DNA from: Hymenolepis diminuta
Taxonomy: Eukaryota; Platyhelminthes; Cestoda; Cyclophyllidea; Hymenolepididae
Direction: 5' to 3'
Assembly: GCA_900708905.1 (NCBI GenBank)
Contig: CAADRB010000022.1
Location: 111,457 to 175,456, forward strand
Length of the DNA stretch: 64,000 bases
In this document: in pieces, positions 1 to 13,500 of the stretch
Layout: each line of letters opens with the position of its first letter
Position numbering within the stretch: position 1 is the stretch's first letter
Made by a program: the position numbers and the translations under genes
The notes under the pieces: generated by a model
Databases searched by the model: none
What the model saw: the letters and a program-made list of their open reading frames with translations, nothing else
What the model was told of the DNA's origin: nothing

Positions 1-1172
1 TATCGAAAAATAGTTTTTCGAAATGATTAGCCGGTTTTTTCGATCTGAGTAACGCACTGTACATAATGTACATGTAGGAGTCGCAACTTGTAGAGGACTG
101 AAGGATGACCGTATTTTGGTGAAAGACTCTTGGGTGTCCACATTGTTACAATCGACTATTATGTCCAGAGTAGAGAGAACAAACACAGATTTGATGAAAC
201 AATTGGGTCACAGGGGCTTTTGTGATATAGGAAATTGGATATTTTTGATAGAACCTAAATGGGGTATATTGTTGTTAAATGTACCTAAACTAGTTAGGTC
301 AGACAGATTACATGATCGACAATGTTAGATCATACTGACTCAACGAGTTGACAGTGTCGTTGTCAATTTTGGTGCCATTTAAAGTCAACTTCATTAGATC
401 TTAAGGCCCTAGGAAAACAGAAGGGTCGAGTTGACTCGCAGTAGGGGTCTACATAGAAATATTTAGAATGAAGAAAAGAGCCGAAAATTTTCTGGAAGAA
501 CTGGCTTAATATGAAATGAATAATGAACAAAACATATAAAGAAATTGTATTAGAAAATTGATTATAAACTGAATTTTATATTAGCATGATGAAATTGGTA
601 CGTTTCATATACTCAAAAACACAACATTGAAAATACATTTGCAATTAATTACGAAAGTTAATATGCGAGCTTTCCGAATGATCACACGTAATTTGTATGT
701 GTCAAGGCTGTCAAATTATAGATAACCTAATACTTCTCTATAGAAATGTAGGGGGGCATTCGTATGATATCGATCTATATTCTTTTTTACTAATATAATG
801 TATGATATCAATAAACTGGTAGATTTGTAACTAATATGAGGACCGTTAAGTAAGTCAATCCAAAAAGACAAATGTAAATTAATGAATGATCAGTCTTTTT
901 AATTACGATTTCTATTTAACATTAGAATGAAAGATACACATATCTGAACAGGAAGAAAATTGGAGAGCGAAGTGCCAACTACAGATGCAAGACGGCATTC
1001 ATTTACCTTCGCTTTCAGTACCTTATGTAGTCTATGAATTAAACGCTTATAATATTGCAATTTCGATTAAAAATTGAAAAATTGCATTAATATAGAATTT
1101 TTTAATCACATATATGAGACCAGCAAATCTCGAAAATTCCTATGCTGGGCTAATTGAATATTTGTGATTGTA
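1..1172. other. AT-rich flank, nothing recognised
   Basis: This stretch carries stop codons in all frames apart from short chance open frames. I see no domain, splice pattern or RNA gene. It ends at the TA target dinucleotide of the mariner element that follows. Confidence 0.5.
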
Positions 1173-1199
1173 CAGGGAGGGTAAGGTATCGAAGGAGAC
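1173..1199 (+). repeat. Left terminal inverted repeat of mariner copy 1
   Basis: This 27-bp repeat pairs with 2466-2492 read on the minus strand. The outer CAGGG and the internal GTAAGG blocks are identical, and about eight positions differ. The TA at 1171-1172 precedes it. Confidence 0.8.
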
Positions 1200-1262
1200 T
1201 TATATTTTTGTAATTTGAACTAACCAGATAATAATTAATGCATTTTTATATCAGAATTTCTC

Positions 1263-2374
1263 ATGGTAGATACTAATGAAACTAATGAAAAGAAAAGACA
1301 CGCTGTAGTAGTGTCAATAAAAGTGAAACACAGGAATTTGGAAATTGCAAGTTTTCTAAAAGTCTCCACATCTTTCATTTACAAAGTTAGAAAGGAGCTG
1401 ATAAAAAAAAATGGAGACAAATTAGCCGCCATGAAGAAGAGAAAAAAGGAGCCTTGTTAGCACTCTGCTGACTCATTCATTCAGAGGCCGTGAGAAGAGT
1501 GCATGACATGATGGACGAAAATCCTGGGAAGTCAATGTGCGACATCTTGTCAAACATCTTCAAGTGTCTGAGGAAAAACGATATACAAGGCATGTTGTTC
1601 ATCAAGACCTCAGATGTAAGTCATCCGTTCTTAGATGTTGATGTGGACAAAAACAACTCAAAGGGATCGTTTAAAGCACATGAAAAACGGTTCTTAAACA
1701 AATTGAAGCACCCAGAAGAACATGAGTGTCTTTGGTTTTTCTCCGACGAAAATACCTTCCACCAGAATGAAAAGTCAATCGAGGAAATATTAGGTGCGTA
1801 TGCGTGGGTGAACCCTACTGAAGTTTCAAACGTTATGCGCGCACGAAATTTTCGTCATCAGTGGTTCTGTTAGCGGTGAGGAGGGGTACATCATGACTCC
1901 TCTATTTTTCCACAGGCTCTGAGAGTCAATGCAGATCCGGTGCGAATACCTATGTGGAGACTCCTCAAACCGCTGTTATTAAGCTGCCTCCAATAGACAG
2001 CGTAGCCAATGAAGGAGACCCCCTATGTCTTCCAACAAGATTCGGCTCCATCCCATAAAGCTCTCAAAACCCACGATTGGATAAATGGGTAGATGAATGC
2101 TAGAGATTTTTACCATCATGTCACACCCTACCAAACTTGTGGCCGCTTTCTAGCTACTCACCAGACCTTTATCCCTTCCACTATTACATGTGGGGCGGGG
2201 CGTAGTAGAAAAGGAAGTTTATAAGCATCTCCATAACACCAAATCCTCTCTGGTGGAAGCAAGAACCCAAGTAATGGAGGACATCAATAAACATAAAAGA
2301 TCTCCAGATGAATCAGTTGCTTTCAGACTTGACTTGAGTGGATGATAGAAGCCGAAGGAGGATGTATGGAATAA
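1263..2374 (+). pseudogene. Mariner transposase pseudogene, copy 1
   Basis: The first open stretch (65 codons from 1263) reads as the N-terminal helix-turn-helix DNA-binding region, with NLEIASFLKVSTSFIYKVRK as its recognisable core. It ends in a stop at 1458. A later frame (to 1873) holds the first catalytic aspartate in WFFSDENTF, a mariner hallmark. Further on, fragments resembling QQDSAPSHKA (second aspartate) and SPDLYPFHYYMWG (third aspartate, DD34D class) appear in shifted frames, and the C-terminal EAEGG motif lies near 2350. Several stops and frame changes separate these pieces, so no active enzyme can be made. An intact mariner transposase is about 345 residues, and the span fits that. 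Confidence 0.85.
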
Positions 2375-2465
2375 AACCTAGATTAGTAGGTGTTATGTTG
2401 ATTTGTTTTGTTATAAGAAATTATTAGTTTTAACTATTAACAGTTTCACTTTCTGTTTTTCTAAG

Positions 2466-2492
2466 GTGCCCTCAGATGCCTTACATACCCTG
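2466..2492 (-). repeat. Right terminal inverted repeat of mariner copy 1
   Basis: This is the partner of the repeat at 1173-1199. It ends in CATACCCTG directly before the TA at 2493-2494. Confidence 0.8.
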
Positions 2493-5400
2493 TATTTACA
2501 CCGTTATGGATGTGTTTTCCAAGATATTTGAAATGGCAGGCTCGTCCGAAAAAATAGGTGTAGTAGGTTTCAGTTTAACGTAATTTTCTAATAAACTACC
2601 AATGGTCATTAATTACCTAATTGATTAACATTACCAGTGTTTTGACTATCCGACCACACGGGCTAGTGTTGAACAAAGAGTGGGTTAGCAGCATCCAAAC
2701 TCGTGGGCCAATGAGATTTGGAGAAGACTTTCAAAGACCTTGGATAAACGTGAAAATTTTACTTCCACTGATAAAATTCATAAAACTAACGCTGCAATAG
2801 TTTCAGACTTGCAAATAACAAAATCTTAACTAAAAACGGTCTTGGCTTTTCAAGACTGTTTCCAGAATAAATTTATTATTTTAGTAATTTAGATAACGGA
2901 GAAATGAATAGGGAATTTTAGGATGAACATTAACCAATAAATGGTCTACATCACGGCTAAACACTAGTGAGGTCTGTCAATTTTAAACTGCCTTTGTTAG
3001 TTCCATCTACCAATTTATGGCTCCAAGTATATACGAATTAATTAAAACTACACGACCAAATATTCAGTAGAGCACACTGATCTAAAATTTCTAAATAAAA
3101 CAAAAGTGGACTCACCTAGAAACTATGAAATCAAATAATGAAAATTGAGCTTTTGGAACATTTGGATTTCGCAAATTGAATTATGCACTTTCTGAGAAGG
3201 AGGACAACTCAAGTGCCAAGAATTCAAATAAAGTAAAGCTCCCGAAATTCTGGCTTCAACAGACACTCCTCTTCGATACTCTATTAGTTCCACCTCTTAC
3301 TAGAAGTGAGGTGGCATTTTTAATATACCTATTCAGTTAATACGGTGCTATTTCGGTTGAGAGAATATCAGAGGGATCTTGTTGATATTTTTCGGTGGAG
3401 AAGTTAAAATGGTCTACTCTTATAAGATATGGACATGGAAACTACTAGGAAGTTAGATTTACAGTTACTAATTTTTAACACTTTATAAAACTACTTTACT
3501 GAGGAAGTTTTTAGTCAGATGGATAAGCCCCTAGCTAAGACTGCTAGATAGATATGTTGAAGAATTCTATGCTTCGTCCACATATTTCTATTTCTGATTA
3601 TTTCTTACATACTACACCTAAGTTAAAAGGTATTCAATGCTGGAACCAAAGCGCACTAAACATTACAGTGTTCAATTACGAAAATGGATAGTAGCAAAAC
3701 CCTGGGTGCTGGTTTAACTCTTCAAAATATTCTGCTTTTATTCCCATTAACAAAGACACCAATATGCGCTATCATTACAAATTGTTCAGTCTAAGCAATC
3801 ATTCATGATAAAATGCTGACAAAGACAGATCAAGGCCGAATAATTTAACAATATGAGGGTGCAGCTACTCCTGGTATCTTAATAATTACGCTTATTCGTC
3901 TAGTGGTAAGTTGGCCTTCAACTGTCAATAATACAAAGAGATATTTATTCCAGCAAAAACCCCAGAACAATTAATAAAATGTATCGGAGTAATTAAATTA
4001 CTCTCATCTTTCATTCATCGTCCGAGTCAAATTTAATTTGTCCATATCAAGCGGTACCTAGATCAAAGCAGCGGAAACTTAACTTTAACAAAACGACAAC
4101 TTCAAATCTCGAACACCTGCTGGCAAATAGCAGAAATTTCGATTTTGGCGCTTCCAAATTTTGCCGAGTAGGGCAACGAAAAGAAAACGAAGTTTTACTT
4201 TATGTAGCCTTTATGTACATTTCAGTAAATCTTGAGAAATATTTACTTTTAATTCAATGTGTAATTTAAAAATCAAAATATTGTCAAGATTTTCGGGTTG
4301 ATAATTTAGTAACACAAGTAGGTCATTCTGCTTATATATTGTATTATGTGCAATTCTTCTACAACAGTGAGAGACAAATACAAACCCCAAAGGAAAGACT
4401 AGATTAAGAGTTTAATATGTTCAGATCAAGATGTCTGGACATTACAGGTTGACTAGAGGGACAACTGGACGCTGAGAAGGACAATTTTCTTGACTACACT
4501 TGATTGTGAGTTTCAATCGGTATCGTTTTTATTCTTAAGAAATTATAGGATGCAGATATTTGAGAGTTTATTGGTTTATTAAATCTTAACTTGAAAATTG
4601 ATGATTCAAAGTTGCACTGAATGAAGTTTGTATACATTTGTGCCTGTCATAATAACATTTCACAAACAAATTCTTCCTTTTTTGTTTGAAAGCTAAGACA
4701 GCACGATTGAAAAAGAATGGGTAGTGGCGCCGACCTTATTTTCATGGTTGTAGAGTGATTAGTTGGCAACAGTCGAAATTTTTAGTACTTTTTCTCTAGG
4801 ACTCTTTATTTATCTACCAATGACTATATAAAGACAATACTTCATTGAAATCAAAAGCTGAAGATCATCCCACAGATGGCAGTTCTTTTCAAACGAGCAG
4901 CCTGGGACAAAATGCGCTCGAATACTAATAAGAATAATAAACCACCTGGAGGTCGCCAGCGCGATGGATGTTGCTAATCCCGAAACACAACAAGACACGT
5001 TTTTCGAGGCCATATCACTACCTATACTTGTTCTCTTATCTAGCATTGCAAAATAGTCAGTTTCGAATCCTGAAAACAATAAAAATGATTTCGCTATACT
5101 ATGTAAAGGATTTGGAAAAGGAGAATGATTTGCGTTAGTTACTAAATAAATTTAATTGCCTATGATAGCAATCATAGCCCTGCGCTTTGTACAAATCTAA
5201 GGAAACATCATATTAAGCAATCTGGTCTCCACTAATTTTATAGCGTGGATTTCGTTAGGTTTGCACGGAATGCAGAGCTATGATAATTACAATAAACAAT
5301 TAAATTTATTCGCCAACTTGAAGTGATCGAAACAGCTTTCGCCAAAAATTTAATAGGCGGACTTCGAACCAATTAGAATCGAAAATCAAATAACGATAAG

Positions 5401-5524
5401 CCCTGTTTATTCTATCATAACGTGTATTTAGAAAAATATCTTATAAGAGAGCCTGTTATTAATAGTTTGGTTTGCAATGCCATTTATACTGTGCCAAGAA
5501 TTATAACTATGTATTAAGTGCAAC
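2493..5524. other. Intergenic AT-rich DNA, nothing recognised
   Basis: I see no coding exon, RNA gene or clear repeat here. A short stretch near 3897-3925 resembles a tRNA D-arm but has no matching second half. Confidence 0.45.
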
Positions 5525-5660
5525 GGAATCGATGCGGTTAATGTAGTCATCTTCGACGTCAGAAGTCCCGGATTGACATTATCGGTGTACACCCGATGAA
5601 GAAAACGGCCAACCACGCCAGTTGAATCTGGTCAATAAAGGAATTGTAAGAATTCAATTT
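5525..5660 (+). repeat. tRNA-derived SINE, copy A
   Basis: A decayed tRNA-like head has a B-box-like block (TCCCGGATTGACATTATCGG) near 5567-5586. It is followed by a body that includes CGGCCAACCACGCC and GGTCAATAAAGGAATTGTAA. The same body, in the same order and spacing, recurs at about 51.75, 55.99 and 61.77 kb. The element is about 130 bp, non-coding, and has no obvious poly(A) tail. Shared structure across four places, not any single match, is the evidence. Confidence 0.7.
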
Positions 5661-8450
5661 TATCATCGGTGAGTCTTCGTGATACTGTCCCTCAAACCAA
5701 GATGAGCACTGGATTACGAATGGGCTTGGGAAACAAAACCACAGTTAGTTAGATTTCAGGTGGTCACGAGTGCAGTAGTTATACGATATCAAAATGATAA
5801 CACATACAGGCATTCAAATATATAATTAATTAGTGTAATGTTCACTGTCAAATGAATTTTTCAGACTTGATATGATAATATGCACAATTTATATTCTCTC
5901 GCCAAAATGACAGGCAAATAACGGAGAAACCTTCTATTTATGACAATACCATGCACTCGTTAATCAATTGTTGGCAATTTAAAAGAGCTCTCACTCATGT
6001 CGGTGAAGGTACACTTGATCATATGAACTGTCAGCCTTGACAACTATAAATCAAATCATTTTAATAGCCACGTGAAACTCACAAGTAAGTTAGCAGTTAT
6101 GAATTTTATGTCAATTTTTAGTAGGATACTATTATGGTGTTTGAAAATGAATATCTTTTTAAACTCCCACCTAGAAAATGTGTGTACCGACAAAACCGAA
6201 AATTAAATTAATCCCCAGTTAGTTAGTGGATTATTCTATCAAATCCGACGGTGAAGACCATAATATGAGCATTCCGAATTCAGAATTTAATCTCGACAAA
6301 ACTTCCCTATCGAACTGTAACTAACTAACGTGCACTGAAATAAGCTAACCAGACATATATAAGTATTGTGATCAGTTATACCTTCATAGTTCGAAATAAG
6401 TGTCAAATAAATAAGTTGTCAAATTATAAACTTGATAAGAATTCCTTCTTCCATTATTACTATGGAAAAAGTGTCGTGTGTTGGCAACAAGCGTTTTATT
6501 AATATTTCTCTGTTGCTCTTATTGGCTTTGACAAAAATATGTGAGAAGTGTAAAGCTTTTCCTTAAGTATAATATCATCGTAACATTTCTTTCATTTTAT
6601 AAAGGCATTATCACCCACTTGGTCGAATAAATACGACTGAAATATGAACGTAAAATGAAGAGAACATTGTGCACCAATGTTATCATCAACACTTCACTAC
6701 AAGGCCAAAGTTAGCTCACCTAATGATGGGGACCCTTCCGAAAATGAAAGACTTGCAGCGAAATTATATCAAATCATGCTACTGCAATATAACTGGACAA
6801 GGCTTGATCAAAATTAACTTGATTTCGTAGCTCAGAGGAATTGTGGTTTTTTTCTCTTTATCTCTAAACTAGCATTCCAATTTCTCCATAATTATTAGTT
6901 GTAGGTTTTTTTGAAAATTAATCAATACAACACAAGGATTGTTAAATTTTCAGAAATTACAATTAATGCTTTATAGAATCCTCCCGTCTCTAGTATTTTA
7001 AAGTCATTACTTCATTAAGTATAAATGAATTGATCTTTGATTATAGACATACCCCTTGGTCAATTCTTCCGGCTCAGTTAGAAATTCAGATGCTAAATTC
7101 AAAAAAATCTCGAATGAATAATGTTAAAAGCACCAGATATCTCCTGGTAAGTATTCGATGGAAAAATGTGGGTTTATGGCTATTCCCTCACTCCCACGAC
7201 AGGAACGAAGCATTGTTTGGACTTGACTTATAGTAAATGACTGTAGTGTGAGTTCATCGGGCGGCTTTTATAAGTGCAATGGAGTTCTAAACTGGAAACC
7301 AGATTTAATAACAGTAGAATTCACTAAAGTTAATTCCAGTTAGTGGTGATAATACCCGAGTGCCCAGGACCCGTAGTATGCCGTTTGTAACTTTTTCACA
7401 ATTTTACTTAAATATTTACTCAAACCTAAACTTGACTCGTAAAAGGTAAATAAGGCGTAGTTGTCAATGCTTGCTTTGACGATTGAATATATTTACATAT
7501 ATCATCATTTATTAAATACAAATTTGATGTTGATTAATCTAATGAATTATTTACTTTGGATTCCTCTAATGGGTATAATAAAAAATTGTAAAATTATCTG
7601 TATATTTTGATCGCCAGACAAATGTCTGTGCGAAATCTTTATTGACTTTATCCATGGCTACGCAAAAACTTTTGCTTCTTTTAGTCAAGGGACAGCATCC
7701 ATAGATATGCCAATTTTACAATGCAATTCCCTCAGTTGCACAATTCAATACACCTGCATTGATTTACGTATCTATGAAAGACTTGATTAGTCAGCCGGAA
7801 TTTGTACCTGTTTGATCTCGCACCTCCGTATGAAAATAAATAGCAGTAATTTGAGTATTGAATTATATTCTAAGAACAATGTCGAGATAGTATATCAGAT
7901 CTTGCCTAAAATTTGCAGTTGATTCTAACTGAATGGAACCTGCGGGGTAAAGGCTATATGTCTAAAGAACTATAATATCAGAAATAAAGATCGTTTCTTC
8001 CATTTGGCGTTTGAAGGTCAGTCTGCCTCTGGACCGATTGTAATTTTGTCCGTACTAACAGCCAATATGGCAAGAACAGCATTCAACCATATAATGATAA
8101 GACAAATTAGCGACGGAGAGATTACTTGAAAGATTTAAATTACTTTTGTAATTGCTTATTATTTTTGTTATGGTGCGTCCTATCGTTAAGCTAAACGCCT
8201 TCTTCAATCCGATGGTCAGTATCATGAGCACTAGTCTCGAGCACTATCTGATCCTATTATACTCTCACCAAGTTCTGAGAACTGCGTACATACCAATATG
8301 CCTATCTATACCTCATTCTTCTCATAATAATTCATTTAATATTTTAGTTAAAATTCGCTCTAATCCCCCAGTGTTTCTTATAATACTAGTGAATTGAATT
8401 ATTTGATTATATAACTCTGAAATTCGCCATATCGAGTTTACTTGGTTATC

Positions 8451-8469
8451 TAATAATAATAATAATAAT
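8451..8469. repeat. (TAA)6 microsatellite
   Basis: Six uninterrupted TAA units plus one base. Confidence 0.9.
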
Positions 8470-10540
8470 CAAATAATCTAGATAGAACGCTGATAAATTT
8501 AGTTCAAGACAGCAGTCTCTCACTCGGAATAACCAGTCCACGTTTGGTCTTGTCAGAATATGGGCGTTAACTGCTCATGACACTTTAACAGTAAGTCTGG
8601 AGAGAACTATGAATATTTTATGGAGGGATTAACATTCAGCCGTCAATTATATTATGACAAATTTATTCCTATGAATAACATTTGTTAAATTAATAAAGTA
8701 CCTTAGGAGTAAGTTAGATTTCTACAAATAAATCCTACTGGTTCTGAGTCAGTAGTGTCTGAAGTAATTTTTTTAACAGTATTGAATCGTAGATTCGGTT
8801 AATGATCATAAAACTCATATGTACTCATTTTCACTTAATCGTCTCAGAGATATGATTGCACAGAAGAAATATATTATCGGAGGAAGAATGGGAACCTATT
8901 TCAGGAATACGTTCAAATAGCTTGAAGACCTATTAGAAAAACCTATACACCCTACTAACCATTTTCAGTAATATTACCAACATTAGATAAGTGTGTTACT
9001 ACCATGCTCACGACCTCGCTCCCCATTGAAATCTTTTACACAGATTTTGAATTTTTCACTTTCCGACGGTGGTTTTCATCCTGATCAAATATTACTTTCA
9101 TTTTAACGATTTTGTCTACTTTTAACCTTTCCTCACTTTCCCACATAATTCATTGACGCTTAATTATTAAATTATAAATAGAAGAAGGAAATTTATCCTT
9201 ATTCGCTGCTCAGCAAATTTTTTACCCTTATTTTTAGTCTGTTGACACATTTGGAAAATCCAAGCAAACCTGTCTACAAATTGATTTCTCGCTTCAATTT
9301 TAACGTATTATAAATTCGATTCAATTTCTACCGTCTTTTTCTCAGCTGTAATCTAAAATGTCCTGAGTAAGGAAGGTCTATTCACTCCTTTTAATTATTA
9401 TCCTTCTGATAACTAGTTGTCAAACGCTTCTGGCTGTTGCTACCTATTTACCACCAAAAATTCCCGCAGTGGATACAACTCAAGGTCACAATTGTGCGTG
9501 TTAGGATAAGAGCGAGGGCTTTTCAAGAGAAATTAGGGAAAATAAGCGGGAGAGGTGATTGGATAATTATTGAGCAACCCTGCAAGAGTTGCCCTGTGGA
9601 GGCAAAGTCTTAACCAACCAGCTTCGAATGGAAGGTGCGTTTGCTCCCGTTTAGACTCAAGAGCGAAAGTTGAAAAATTGCGTCCTTTGCCGTTTGCTCA
9701 TGTTTAAACATTTAATGATAATTGGTACCGATTAGTAGGTCTCGTGATATCATAAAAATGAAGATATAAATAACCGATGACTGCTGTTTAAAATTGCAAA
9801 ATTTCTATTAAATTGGTGTTTTTATTTCCACCGCTAATAAATAATATCTTAAAAGTGATTTAAACCACTACAGTATGAAACAGAAATATTTGACTTCAAA
9901 TTAATTATATTGATGGGGGATCAAAGAAGTTGTTTACAAATAAATTACTTATGATATATCCTTTCATTTATAAAAGTAGCTTCCATCATTTTATTCGAAC
10001 AAGTGAATGCATAGCTATAGGTTTGAGGTCTGGTCCATAGGGCAGGACATTTTACTTTCGAACTATATGAAAAGAATATGTGCAATTATTTTGATCGCAT
10101 TCCTGAAAGTTTCTTTGAAATTAATTTAAAGCCAACATACGTACGGCATTCTGGTATGCAGCTTAAATCTTTCGAAAAGTGAGCATTCGAACTCCTTGTT
10201 ATAGTGCAAAACCATTGTCTTCTTTCCTGAAAATGTTACCCACAATTAGCAGCCTCGCATTTCACTATTTTCGCTCGAACTCCCTCGATACGAAATCTAG
10301 ACTTTCGAGCCTGAAGATGACTTTGTTGGCTATTAGGTCATGATAATCCCGTCAAGACCTTTCCGGCATCCTGATCGATTTGCTTCAGTTGTGTTTAGGA
10401 GAGCCTTAGGCTAATGTTATCAAACACCCTCAGTACCAATCATTAATAAATACAGGTAAAATATATATTCCAGAGGATTGTTAAGTTTAGATCTAGACTC
10501 AGATTACGCCGCAATATATTGAATCAAGTTACTTTTTTTG

Positions 10541-10552
10541 NNNNNNNNNNNN
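10541..10552. other. Assembly gap (12 N)
   Basis: This is a run of N, so the two sides are joined by scaffolding. Features should not be traced across it. Confidence 1.
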
Positions 10553-13500
10553 GGGGAGCTCTAATTCTGATAGTAAAGCTACTTTGGGGGCTAGACCAAA
10601 TTAAACTAGATATCATAGAACTTACTACCTTCTTAAGGTTAACTGTATACAGCAGCTATTTATGAATGAGAAGATCAAGAGTTAAATTGCACTACGTGTA
10701 TATCGGACAATTAGAGAAATACAGAAAAATCAGAATGCGAAATTGTGGAGAAAAAGAAGGCGTTGGTACTGCATGAGGATAAGCCAGGTTGTGAGGATCA
10801 GTCGAAATGAGGAACGATAAGGCGGTGGGTAGATCTCGCGTCCTTTGTTCTTTTATGCGTAACATACAGGACAGATATATGAGTCAGTATGTATGTGAGA
10901 CAGAGCAAATCTATGAGTCAAAGTCCAGATAATGCAGACAACTGGAGCCATTACTGTGTTTTCGAGTCTGGAAAGATATGTTTCATTTGATCAAATCCCG
11001 AACCGTTAAGGATAATATAAAACAATTATTTGGTTTGCTTTTCACTTATGATGCATTCCACGACTCTCGAAACAATGATACTCTTCTCATCTTTCATATT
11101 CCGTAGCTGTAAAGGAGTAGGTCTTCCGGTAATATTCCCACAAAGTAATGAAATTTTTAAAGAATATTAAAAATAAACCTTGATAATTAGTAATAAATTG
11201 ATAAATTTATAATAAATAGCAATTACAGTATTTCATGGAAAGTGCAGAACTTTTGATCGGCGGATTAGTGAAAGTCATTTTATATCGTTACTCCAGATAA
11301 TAATAATAATGGCAAAAAATTACTATACTGATTTTATCATTTATGAATTCTTTTAAGGTACTGGAGACTAAATTGAATTTTATTAAATTAAAGGTACATG
11401 TTAATTGTTTATGATAAAAAGCAAACAAAGCAATTTGGCGATATCATGATAAGAAAACTGAAATATTTTTTCCTCCATTAGGGAGAAGTAGGTTAGACGG
11501 GAACCAGCTCTCTTAAATACTCAATTTTACAACTTTCTTTTGTTTAAAAAAATATGTTTTAAAAATTAAAAAAATGAATTAATACATCTAGAAACTAGTG
11601 AGGCTTGAATTTCACTTATTAAAACTACATTTGCATCTTCAAAATGATATAAGAACCACAAATATAGCTTCCTTCTTGCTTTAATAAATGTTCAAATAAC
11701 TATTTGCAGTTTCTTTTTGACCTTATGAGAATGAATGATTTACAATTGAGAGGAAAACAACAAATGGAATTCATGATGAAAGGGTACCATAAATTTGTGA
11801 TTGCATACACATCACCTTTACAAACTCCCAAGCAATTGTACCTTTGATATTTGATGCGGGTTTCAGACATTTATCCGCCTTATAGTGGTACTCAAGAAAA
11901 TGTTTCTCACGAATAATTTTACGCAACATTTTGATATGCAACCATTCACATCTACTTAAATACCTAGTCAGTCGATAGTGACTAGTGAATATACAGAGAT
12001 CTAAGTCTGGATCCACTATATTCGATCTTTATCAAGATCATAAGTGAATAAAACTCTAAATCAGACGGTTAATTAATAAGCAATTTTGTTTCCAGGGCAC
12101 ATATGCAATTTGGCATTACGCCAAATCCATTTAACCTTTGCTTAGGAAGATCGGACTAAATTGCAGACGTGTATAAGCACTTTAGAAATCCACCAATGGC
12201 AACTCAAGGTACTCAAAAATGCCAACCGGATTACATCCGATAACTGTAAGTAAAAATTAATTTCATTTAAGTCCAGAAATGAAAGTAATAACATTTGTTA
12301 TGTGTCAATGGGAATGAAAATATAATTAACGAATACGCAAAGTGGTCTCCCCTTAACAATTTCAGATTTCTTCTCTGAGTTGAAGGCATTCACGCAATGG
12401 AATTGGTTCAAGCTGTCTAGCTTTTTGTCAATCTAACTAATTGGCGGAATCTCCCACATCAAAAAATTGATGCCGTTTAGACAGGTATTTTCTCTCTATT
12501 TAACTTAATTTATTGAGCTTATATGCTAGATTTCAGAAACATGTATTGAATTTTTCTTATTACGAGTTACTGAATTGAATTACTGTTAGAACGAACCTTG
12601 GGTGTATTCCAGTGAGCTCTGCAATTTAAATATCCTCCATAGTGCCATCTACTTGCTTCTGGAGTAAAAAAGATGCAAATGAATTGAATTGCAATGACCA
12701 GCAGCGCAATTAAGTTGATCGTAAAAGAAGACCCTAAAATCGTAGCCATAATCCCACCCATGAACCTGGGAGTGAGACGATTCAGACAGAGTACTATGAC
12801 ATTAAAAAGTCAATTATGCAACTCCTGGGGAAGTGGACAAATCAATTCTTCCTTAATTTAAATAAAATAAAACTCTTGATGACCTGAACTAATTTTTTGC
12901 TTTTTACTAACCTTTTGATGCTAACCTATGATCAGAACTTGTTTATTTTCTACTTTGGTGTGGGTAAGTTTCACACTTTTAATAAACTACCTCACAGAAT
13001 TTACATTATTTTTTCATAATCTCAACTAAATTAATTTTTCTCAGTTATCTTTTTCTGACTTTCATTACTGAATACATTTACCATGAAAAATTTGCAGCTA
13101 AGATTCTATACAAAAATACGGAAGGGAGGCTGCTATAGCCAGCAGATGTCTATCAACACCTTGCGAATAGAAATGATTAACTGGCGATAGGATCTCCACT
13201 ATAGTGTCTACAGGTGGTCCCGCTGTGTATTTGCGTGTTTACACATAGATACCTAAACAGATGTCGATCACCACGCTGAGACACCGACAAGGAGACATGA
13301 CCGACATCTGACGAAATGTTTTGTATATAAACCTAATTTACTAATTAATAAATTGGCGGTCGCTTGTCTGCCATCTCCGAACTGATTTGGCGATATCGGT
13401 GGCCTGATTTATTCCATCTTATCCGATCGATGTGGTCTCGATAGACCCTCTCGACGTTATTACAGAGGCTGAGGGTATTGAGTGACAGAAGAGAACACCG

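Larger units (their letters stand above)
1173..2492 (+). mobile_element. Degenerate mariner-family (Tc1/mariner) DNA transposon, copy 1
   Basis: The 1320-bp length is normal for a mariner. The left end begins CAGGGAGGGTAAGGTATC and the right end, read on the other strand, begins CAGGGTATGTAAGGCATC; about 19 of the first 27 bases agree. Each end is flanked by TA (1171-1172 and 2493-2494), the expected target-site duplication. The interior encodes a broken transposase in the + direction. A second diverged copy lies at 53462-54772 on the other strand, which confirms the element's limits independently. The frameshifts and stops make it non-autonomous and old. Confidence 0.9.

Noticed and set aside
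3897..3925. tRNA-like D-arm (CGTCTAGTGGTAAGTTGGCC)
   Set aside because: No matching anticodon stem, T-arm or B box follows within tRNA distance.
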